Below are positions 57,812-64,000 of a stretch of 64,000 bases of DNA, piece after piece; the first letter of the stretch is position 1, and every line of letters starts with the position of its first letter. Source of the DNA: Laspinema sp. D2d. GTDB taxonomy: Bacteria > Cyanobacteriota > Cyanobacteriia > Cyanobacteriales > Laspinemataceae. The position numbers and the translations under genes were made by a program. A model generated the notes under the pieces. It saw nothing but the letters and a program-made list of their open reading frames with translations, did not search any database and was not told the DNA's origin. The stretch spans positions 157,140 through 221,139 of the forward strand of contig NZ_JAMXFC010000007.1 of assembly GCF_025370755.1 (NCBI RefSeq). The letters are read 5' to 3'.

Positions 57812-59146
57812 TTACTGACGTAACTTGAGAATCTCAGTGGTTACCGACAGACTTTCTTCATACAACATATCGCGACCCCAGCGCTGTAACTGCTGACCCA
57901 GGAGGTATTCAGCCTTTTGGTCCGTTAACGGCGTCACCTGTTCGGTGCGGCAGTTTTGAGCGCTACCGCCGGATTCCATCCGCATACAGCCGGTGGTTTC
58001 AGAACAGAGAATCGTGCAGCAGTTCGCCTCACTATTGGTAGAAGTGAGACGCAATCCGACCATATCCCCGTTAATTTCACCCCAATCTGCCGTCGGAATA
58101 GCCGCTAACTCAGCCTCTACCGTGCGATCGCCTGGACCTTTGAAGGAGACCCTGCGAATATCATAATCCCCGCCCTCATCCTGGTAAGACAACGGTTTCC
58201 AATTGAGGCGGGAAGCGAGCCAACCCAGGAACATCAAAGCTTGAGAGGCATTTCCCTTTTCATAATCAATCGTGACGCGATCGAGTTCCACCAGGGAAGC
58301 GCGACGTTCCGGGGGATCAAAAGCTGCCGCCGCCAACTCTTGCCAGGAGGTGAGGCGGTGCCAGTTCAAATCCGCCATATAGGTTTCGGCATCGATAAGC
58401 TTTTGCATCTTCAGAAATTCGGACTCAGGGTCACTAAAATATGACGAGTCCATAATCATGCAATTGCAGGATTCCGAGAGCTTTTGGAACAACTCCTGTT
58501 CCGGATTCGGGGTTGCTTTCCACCAGACAAACTTCGGTAGGGAGGGAATCATCAGAGACACTACTAAATCCCCAACTCGTTGCAGTGCTTGCTTCGTACC
58601 GCGTAAGGTGATGTACTCACAGCAAATTAACCGGCTGGAGTTGCCTTTTTGGATGGGACAATAAGCGGAAACTTGAGCTGTGACCCCCTCATCTTCACCT
58701 AGAACGGGACACAGGGTGATAATGCGGCAGGGATTTTGGGCAGCGATCGCCTCGCTGATGCTGAACCCTCGGGCATTGGGATTGGTGACTTTTTGGCGAT
58801 CGGGCGGCATTTTATCATACTCTTCCCGCAGCCGGATCAGAGTTTCTGGGTCAATTCGCCCAGTTACTCTAATTCCGTAAGTGATTTGAGCTTCCTGAAC
58901 CGCTTCCTTAGTCAGTGCACCGTAAATCCCATCAATTGGCCCTTCATAAAAGCCTAAAGCCCCGAGCAACTGCTGGAATTCTTCAGGTTCATAAACCACC
59001 ATACTAAAAGTTGCGGCGCGGGTGGCAATACTAGAAGCCCTGCCGCCATTTTCTGAGAGCCAGATTCGACCCAATTCTGACTCAATTTCATCGAGGGAAA
59101 TATCTTTCGGTTGTTGGAGCGCAACAATTGGAGTAGCCATATTCAT
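57812..59146 (-). CDS. opcA: glucose-6-phosphate dehydrogenase assembly protein OpcA
   Basis: 444 residues. OpcA promotes assembly and redox activation of glucose-6-phosphate dehydrogenase in cyanobacteria. Residues about 55-105 resemble a peptidoglycan-binding-type helical domain (FQQLLGALGFYEGPIDGIYGALTKEAVQEAQ), as in other cyanobacterial OpcA. The rest is the OpcA domain (CRIITLCPVLGEDEGVTAQVSAYCPIQ, YITLRG, FVWWKATPNPEQELFQKLSESCNCMIMDSSYF and a C-terminal Cys-containing end). The zwf gene lies immediately upstream on the same strand, 129 bases away, and the two functions are coupled. Confidence 0.93.
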   Translation of the reverse strand: MNMATPIVALQQPKDISLDEIESELGRIWLSENGGRASSIATRAATFSMVVYEPEEFQQLLGALGFYEGPIDGIYGALTKEAVQEAQITYGIRVTGRIDPETLIRLREEYDKMPPDRQKVTNPNARGFSISEAIAAQNPCRIITLCPVLGEDEGVTAQVSAYCPIQKGNSSRLICCEYITLRGTKQALQRVGDLVVSLMIPSLPKFVWWKATPNPEQELFQKLSESCNCMIMDSSYFSDPESEFLKMQKLIDAETYMADLNWHRLTSWQELAAAAFDPPERRASLVELDRVTIDYEKGNASQALMFLGWLASRLNWKPLSYQDEGGDYDIRRVSFKGPGDRTVEAELAAIPTADWGEINGDMVGLRLTSTNSEANCCTILCSETTGCMRMESGGSAQNCRTEQVTPLTDQKAEYLLGQQLQRWGRDMLYEESLSVTTEILKLRQ

Positions 59147-59185
59147 TTAATTGTTGAGTGTTGAGTAGTGAGGGTGGATTCAGAA

Positions 59186-59269
59186 GGATGAAGGATGAAG
59201 GTGTTGAGTCCTCTATTTTGCGACCTGTTCCCGGTTCCCTGTTGCTAATTACCCCGTCATCCTTCATCC
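59186..59269. repeat. inverted repeat in the zwf-opcA spacer
   Basis: GGATGAAGGATG (59186-59197) and CATCCTTCATCC (59258-59269) are perfect 12-bp inverted arms 60 bases apart. The loop includes further short repeats (TTCCCGGTTCCCTGTT). The structure resembles the short tandem repeats of cyanobacterial spacers and could attenuate transcription between zwf and opcA. Confidence 0.6.
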
Positions 59270-59275
59270 GTCTTG

Positions 59276-60805
59276 TTATAACCTGCGCCAGCGGTGATCG
59301 TTACGATTGAGCAGCATCTCGGCTTCTACAGGACCCCAGGTCCCGGCTTCATAGAGGGCGATCGCCTTGGGATCGGAAGGAGCATCCCAAACTTGCAGCA
59401 AGGGCGTTAGGACTCGCCAAGACTCCTCCACCTCATCCCCCCGGGTAAACAGGGTTTGGTCCCCTAACATACAGTCTATCAATAACCGACTGTAGGCATC
59501 GGTGTTCGCCTGACCGAAGGTGGTATCGTAGCGAAAATCCATATCCACCGATCGCGTTCGCAACGAGTTCCCCGGCGTTTTCACCTCAAAGCGCATGGAA
59601 ATCCCCTCATTCGGCTGAATCCGCATCGCCAACACATTGGGATTCGCTTGTTTTGCCGCAGACTGGAACATCAAAAAGGGGACTTCCCGGAACTGAATGG
59701 CAATTTCGGTGACCTTTTTCGGCATTCGTTTGGCGGTTCTCATGTAAAAGGGAACCCCCTTCCAGCGCCAGTTATCGATATATAGCTTCAGTGCAGCATA
59801 AGTCGGCGTCGTTGAGTTTTCGTCAACTCCTTCCTCCTCGCGATAGCCTGGAACCTGCTTCCCTTTCATCCATCCCGAGGTGTACTGACCCCGAGTGGCG
59901 GAAAGGGCAAGATTTTCAATATCCGCTAGGTGAGTCGCTTCTAAAACTTTCACCTTTTCATTGCGGATGCTGTCGGCATCCAAAGAGTTTGGCGCTTCCA
60001 TTGCCGTCAGGGTAAACAGTTGCATCAGATGGTTTTGCACCATGTCTCGCAGTGCGCCTGATGACTCATAATACCCAGCGCGTCCTTCTAAACCCACGGT
60101 TTCGGCAACGGTGATTTGAACACACTCAACAAACTGACGATTCCACAGGGGTTCAAAAATCGCATTGGCAAAGCGAAACACCAGCAAATTCTGGACGGTT
60201 TCCTTGCCTAAGTAATGGTCGATGCGATAAACCTGCTTTTCTGAGCAGACTTTTTGGACAACTTGGTTGAGGATCTGTGCCGTACCCAGATCGTGACCAA
60301 AGGGTTTTTCAATGACTAGGCGTTGTTTGTCGCGATCGCCTAGCATTCCCGCCTCACCCAGTTGCTCGATCGCTTCCGCAAAAAAGCGCGGTGCCACACT
60401 CAGGTAAAACACGCGGTTCCCCCGAGTGCCGCGTTGTTCATCCAGTTCACTCAGAAAAGCTTTGAGTTTCTGGTAGCTTTCTGATTTATCTATATCGCCT
60501 GGACAATAGAACAGTCCGTTCGCAAAGTCTTCCCAGAGCGCTTCTGAACCAATCCCATTGCCAAATTCTTCGACGCCTTGGCGGCAATGATCTCGGAAAA
60601 ACTCATGACTCCATTTACTGCGGGAGACCCCAACAATCGTCAGTTCCGGAGGCAATTTGCGCTCCAATTTCATCTGATAGATTGCCGGAACGAGTTTTCT
60701 CTGGGTGAGGTCACCGGAGGCCCCGAAGATAATCAAAATCTGGGGTTCGGGAATCCGATCTTGTTGGAGTCCCACGCGCAGGGGGTTTTCTATTAGCGTT
60801 ACCAT
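59276..60805 (-). CDS. zwf: glucose-6-phosphate 1-dehydrogenase
   Basis: 509 residues, normal length. It oxidises glucose 6-phosphate to 6-phosphogluconolactone with NADP+, the entry step of the oxidative pentose phosphate pathway. The nucleotide-binding motif [21 protein letters not shown] and the active-site signature [21 protein letters not shown] are present, along with [12 protein letters not shown] and the C-terminal [11 protein letters not shown] and [23 protein letters not shown]. It lies between tal and opcA, all on the minus strand. An AGAAACC palindrome is located in the spacer upstream. Confidence 0.97.
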   Translation of the reverse strand: MVTLIENPLRVGLQQDRIPEPQILIIFGASGDLTQRKLVPAIYQMKLERKLPPELTIVGVSRSKWSHEFFRDHCRQGVEEFGNGIGSEALWEDFANGLFYCPGDIDKSESYQKLKAFLSELDEQRGTRGNRVFYLSVAPRFFAEAIEQLGEAGMLGDRDKQRLVIEKPFGHDLGTAQILNQVVQKVCSEKQVYRIDHYLGKETVQNLLVFRFANAIFEPLWNRQFVECVQITVAETVGLEGRAGYYESSGALRDMVQNHLMQLFTLTAMEAPNSLDADSIRNEKVKVLEATHLADIENLALSATRGQYTSGWMKGKQVPGYREEEGVDENSTTPTYAALKLYIDNWRWKGVPFYMRTAKRMPKKVTEIAIQFREVPFLMFQSAAKQANPNVLAMRIQPNEGISMRFEVKTPGNSLRTRSVDMDFRYDTTFGQANTDAYSRLLIDCMLGDQTLFTRGDEVEESWRVLTPLLQVWDAPSDPKAIALYEAGTWGPVEAEMLLNRNDHRWRRL

Positions 60806-60951
60806 CTGGTTTGATGCATAGGTTAGAGGTTAGGACACAGACCTTTAGAACCGAGATTGAGATGGGAACCTCAATCTGTTCTCTATTGCTCTAGGTCGGG
60901 AAATCGGTGGGGGCGGCAGAAAATGGGGATTTGGGCAGGGGTATAAGGGTG

Positions 60952-61020
60952 AGAAACCGGGTTTTTTTTGCAGGATCTCTGCCTGAAGAACAACCCATCC
61001 GGGCCGAAAACCCGGTTTCT
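60952..61020. repeat. AGAAACCGGG palindromic repeat between tal and zwf
   Basis: AGAAACCGGGTTTT (60952-60965) and AAAACCCGGTTTCT (61007-61020) are perfect 14-bp inverted arms around a 41-base loop. This is the best-preserved copy of the family also seen at 5.3 and 19.2 kb. It lies in the 283-base spacer between tal and zwf. Confidence 0.75.
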
Positions 61021-61088
61021 GATCCCCTGGATGTTTGAGAACTACCCCGATTCGTTAGAAAACTTCCTTAGCCCTTTTTCCATCCCCA

Positions 61089-62231
61089 CTAGGCGGGAGC
61101 CAGTTGTTTAACTTTGGTTTCCAAAGAACTCATCAGGGACTCAAAGGGTTGAATGAATTTATCAATCCCTTCCTCTAAGAGTTCGGCCATCACTTGATCT
61201 AAGTCGATGCCAAATTCGGGCAAGTTCTCGATGAGTTGGTAGGCTTGATCGACATCGGTTTCAATGCGGCTGGCAACATCGCAATGATCAGCACAAGCTT
61301 CGATGGTGGCTGGAGGTAAGGTGTTGACCGTATCGGGTCCAATCAGTTCATCGACATAGATAACGTCACTGTAGTTGGGATTTTTGCTGCTCGTGGAGGC
61401 CCAGAGTAAGCGTTGGGGGTTGGCTCCTTTGGCGGCGAGGGCTTGCCAGCGATCGCTGTTGATGATTTCTTTGTATTTTTGGTAAGCAATCTTGGCATTA
61501 GCGATCGCAACCTTGCCCTTAATTTGCTCTAATTGGGCTTTTTTCTGCAGCTCCGTCACGTGCTTGAGTTGCTCATCGATCGCCTCATCAATTTTGACAT
61601 CAATTCGACTGATAAAGAAACTGGCAACGGACGAAATCTTACTCACATCGTGGCCTGCCTTAACCCGCGCTTCTAAGCCACGAATATAAGCCCAAGCGGT
61701 TTCAACATAACTATCTACAGAAAATAACAACGTAATATTAACGTTGATCCCCTCCGCAATCACTTTTTCAACCGCCTGTAAACCCTGAGAAGTACCGGGA
61801 ATCTTCACCATCACATTTTCCCGAGCAATTTCCCCGTAGTAGCGCTTGGCTTCTGCCAGAGTTTTTTCAGCATCCAGAGCGATGTTCGGCGGCACTTCAA
61901 TACTGACATACCCATCTAACCCCTCAGTTTCATCATAAATTGCCCGAAAATGATCGCAGGCATTGCGAATATCTTCAAACACTAAAGATTCATAAATTTT
62001 CTCAACGGATTGGTTGGCTTTGATGCCTGCTTCGATATCTGAATCGTAAATGGCATTTCCGACAATGGCTTTTTCAAAAATTGACGGATTAGAAGTCAGT
62101 CCCCGCAGTCCTCGGGTTTCAATCAGGGTTTTCAGTTCACCGGACTTGATCAGATCCCGGTTCAAATTATCCATCCAGATACTTTGACCATATTCCTGTT
62201 CAATTTTTTGGAGTAAGGGATTAATTGCCAT
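61089..62231 (-). CDS. tal: transaldolase
   Basis: 380 residues, the TalA/TalB-type with a long C-terminus as found in cyanobacteria. It interconverts sedoheptulose 7-phosphate plus glyceraldehyde 3-phosphate with erythrose 4-phosphate plus fructose 6-phosphate. The signature GLRGLTSNPSIFEKAIVGNAIYD, the Schiff-base Lys in VMVKIPGTSQGLQAVE, and NVNITLLFSVDSYVETAWAYI are visible; RLLWASTSSKNPNYSDVIYVDELIGPDTVNTLPPATIEA follows. It lies between fbp and zwf on the same strand. Confidence 0.96.
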   Translation of the reverse strand: MAINPLLQKIEQEYGQSIWMDNLNRDLIKSGELKTLIETRGLRGLTSNPSIFEKAIVGNAIYDSDIEAGIKANQSVEKIYESLVFEDIRNACDHFRAIYDETEGLDGYVSIEVPPNIALDAEKTLAEAKRYYGEIARENVMVKIPGTSQGLQAVEKVIAEGINVNITLLFSVDSYVETAWAYIRGLEARVKAGHDVSKISSVASFFISRIDVKIDEAIDEQLKHVTELQKKAQLEQIKGKVAIANAKIAYQKYKEIINSDRWQALAAKGANPQRLLWASTSSKNPNYSDVIYVDELIGPDTVNTLPPATIEACADHCDVASRIETDVDQAYQLIENLPEFGIDLDQVMAELLEEGIDKFIQPFESLMSSLETKVKQLAPA

Positions 62232-62407
62232 AAGTTTTATTTCGTTTGGTTTCTAGGTAACTACAGGGTATCATTGTGAAGGGTTTCAAAGCGGATGATG
62301 ACTGTCTGTGGTATGAGAGTCACTGATTTCACGCTTAGGTTTTAGCTTATCTTTGAATCGGCCTAAAATGTAAGGGGAGATTGCCCTACTGTGTCATCAA
62401 ATCATCA

Positions 62408-63475
62408 TCAATGAGTCGCGATCGCCGGGTTCTTCTCATGCTTGCGATCGCTAATGAAGGATTTCACCAGGGCCACATCATCTTTACTGCCAATAATCAC
62501 CGGGGTACGAGTATGAAGTTGATCCGGCACCACATCTAAAATATCCTCGGTTCCGGTACTGGCTTGTCCCCCCGCTTGCTCGATTAAAAATGCCAGGGGT
62601 GCGGTTTCGTACAGCAGGCGCAATTTACCTTCCGGTTTTTTAATGGTTCCAGGATACATGAAGACCCCCCCTTCATGCAGGATCCGGTGAAAGTCCCCGA
62701 CTAGAGCCCCACTGTAACGAGCGGTATAGCCTTCGTGCCGATGAACGTAACGGATATAGTCGCGGATGGGTTCATCCCATTGCCAGAAGTTGCCTTCGTT
62801 CACGCTATAAACCGCACCATGCTCAGGAACCTGAATATTTTGATTCGAGAGGATAAACTCTCCCAAACTGGGATCCAGAGTGAAGGAATGAACCCCCTTG
62901 CCAATGGAATAAACCAGCATCGTACTGGGTCCATAAAGGATATACCCAGCCGCCAGTTGTTTGCGCCCACTTTGCAGCAAATCTAGGGCTTCCTCATTTT
63001 CATCAGCCCCCTCTTGTTGGCGAATCGAGAAAATTGAGCCAATATTCAGGTTGCTATCGATATTAGAAGAGCCATCAATCGGGTCATAAAGCAGGGTATA
63101 ACGCCCAATGGGGCAGTTTTCAGGGATGTAGTAGGGTTTCTCCATTTCCTCCGATGCCAAGCGACAAACTAAGCCACTTTGCTTGAAAACGGAGATAAAC
63201 ACCTCATTGGCATAGACATCCATGCGTTTGACGCTTTCTCCCTGAACATTAATGTCGCCACTAAACCCCAGGACCCCTTCCACTAACCCAGCCCGACTCA
63301 ACCGCCGCGAAATCAGCTTTGCCGCTAAAGCAATCCGGTTCATTAAGGCGCTGAGGTCCTGAGCATCCGCAGAAAAGCTCTGGAGTTGCTGCAAAACGTG
63401 ACGGGATAGGGTTGTACAGTCGCGATCGAGGGATTGACTCTGCTCAATCGTATTTTTGGTGATTTCATCCTTCAT
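62408..63475 (-). CDS. fbp: fructose-1,6-bisphosphatase class I
   Basis: 355 residues from ATG at 63473-63475. The frame extends 29 codons upstream, but the shorter form matches usual length and starts [28 protein letters not shown]. The class I signature is clear: [24 protein letters not shown] (metal-binding Asp residues), [25 protein letters not shown], and [20 protein letters not shown] (substrate-binding). It removes the 1-phosphate from fructose 1,6-bisphosphate in the Calvin cycle and gluconeogenesis. It is first in the fbp-tal-zwf-opcA cluster. Confidence 0.96.
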   Translation of the reverse strand: MKDEITKNTIEQSQSLDRDCTTLSRHVLQQLQSFSADAQDLSALMNRIALAAKLISRRLSRAGLVEGVLGFSGDINVQGESVKRMDVYANEVFISVFKQSGLVCRLASEEMEKPYYIPENCPIGRYTLLYDPIDGSSNIDSNLNIGSIFSIRQQEGADENEEALDLLQSGRKQLAAGYILYGPSTMLVYSIGKGVHSFTLDPSLGEFILSNQNIQVPEHGAVYSVNEGNFWQWDEPIRDYIRYVHRHEGYTARYSGALVGDFHRILHEGGVFMYPGTIKKPEGKLRLLYETAPLAFLIEQAGGQASTGTEDILDVVPDQLHTRTPVIIGSKDDVALVKSFISDRKHEKNPAIATH

Positions 63476-63964
63476 CGTTCTTGTCTTCCTTTGGAGTGGT
63501 TCTCTTGAGACAACTGGAGAGGTTAGCCGGTGGTTTTTGTCCAGTCGCCCTTTCCTTTCCATCTTAAAGAAGCATTTTCAGCAACGCGGGTTAACTGTAG
63601 AGGAACTATAGAAAACGCAACATTTTCTTAAGTATTTCTACGGTTTTGCCGGGAAAAGTTGCCCTTACAGCATAAAATTGTCTGAAAGTCAGTTAACTCC
63701 GATACAAACTAGATTAAAATTGCAGATTTTGGCAGGATGGGGTGATTACCTCTCCCAAATCTAATCCTTGAAATAGTCATTCCCGCCTCAGTATTTAAGT
63801 CAAAAAATATAGAATTTCTTACTGACAAAAGAGCGGTAAATTTTAATAAAAATTCTAAATTTAAAAATTTCTGTAGTTTAGTTTTTTATAAATTCCGGTC
63901 TTTTTAAAATGTTAAAAATTTTTACTGGAGTTTAGACTAAGCCAGTGACACGAAAGCAATAAAG
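63476..63964. other. 489-bp region upstream of fbp
   Basis: Should contain the promoter for the fbp cluster. A TATAGT at about 63604-63609 (minus strand) may be a -10, with no clear -35 at 16-18 bases. No GTA-N8-TAC NtcA site was seen. The stretch 63780-63960 is very AT-rich. No gene is recognised. Confidence 0.4.
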
Positions 63965-63995
63965 AGGGGAGCCCGACTTGCATCTAGGCTCCCCT
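63965..63995. terminator. terminator-like hairpin at window end
   Basis: AGGGGAGCC (63965-63973) and GGCTCCCCT (63987-63995) pair perfectly over 9 bp with a 13-base loop. On the minus strand CTTTATTG follows; the plus-strand continuation lies outside the window, so direction is undecided. Confidence 0.65.
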
Positions 63996-64000
63996 TGGCA

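Noticed and set aside
2650..63450. Many GCGATCGC octamers as a meaningful local repeat
   Set aside because: HIP1 is a genome-wide cyanobacterial repeat; it supports the taxonomic call but marks no local feature.
1..64000. CRISPR arrays and insertion sequences
   Set aside because: No regularly spaced direct repeats of 24-40 bases and no transposase-like protein were found on either strand.

Overview
The window is a chromosomal segment of a cyanobacterium, probably a filamentous Oscillatoriales-type species. The evidence is the very frequent HIP1 octamer GCGATCGC, lineage-restricted families (DUF1830, DUF4079, DUF928 beside a CHASE2 cyclase, the Mo-nitrogenase-like C-terminal family, DUF6761-like) and the oxidative pentose phosphate cluster fbp-tal-zwf-opcA. 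No rRNA, tRNA, CRISPR array, transposase or integrase was recognised.

Region 1 (0-1.7 kb): a partial gene end, acpS, a DUF1643 protein and a Mo-nitro_C family protein. Region 2 (1.9-27 kb) is the accessory centrepiece, a contractile injection system (CIS) locus in two oppositely oriented halves. The minus-strand half runs from 15.2 to 1.9 kb. It encodes a DUF4255 tail-terminator-like protein, a small protein, a two-lobed AAA+ ATPase, and three cargo proteins with one shared N-terminal leader. Two cargoes carry a near-identical DUF4157 module with an HELTH motif and then unrelated C-termini (a nucleotidyltransferase-like domain; an SH3-like plus coiled-coil region). The third carries a class 3 lipase domain. 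Two cargo genes are followed at 0 and 6 bp by genes resembling secretion-chaperone families. The plus-strand half (21.7-26.7 kb) encodes a second DUF4255 protein, the sheath, three tube-family proteins, two paralogous tail-assembly-like proteins and a DUF6760-like ORF that has no normal start codon and may be reached by a -1 frameshift. Between the halves lie three tandem methyltransferases with a duplication scar and a histidine kinase/response regulator pair. No spike, LysM, baseplate or tape-measure gene is present, so the system must be completed elsewhere or is incomplete.

Region 3 (27-39 kb) holds signalling and membrane functions: DUF928, a CHASE2 nucleotide cyclase, an MBL-fold hydrolase, an MscS channel fused to a cyclic-nucleotide-binding domain, a B12-binding-type radical SAM enzyme, several small cyanobacterial families, an ABC ATPase and an OmpR-type regulator. 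A cluster of stem-loops at 39.31-39.44 kb is a candidate structured RNA.

Region 4 (39.5-57 kb): a DUF6761-like protein, monothiol glutaredoxin and BolA, a secreted duplicated-repeat protein, a subtilase, a CAP/RTX protein, PlsC, TadA, a DCC-family protein, GrxC, a small MscS channel, a TPR-CHAT protein with a TpsB-type transporter, and cobyrinate a,c-diamide synthase. Region 5 (57-64 kb): a Uma2-family protein, then opcA, zwf, tal and fbp on the minus strand, which together run carbon flow through the oxidative pentose phosphate and Calvin cycles.

All calls come from reading the sequence and family knowledge; no searches were run.
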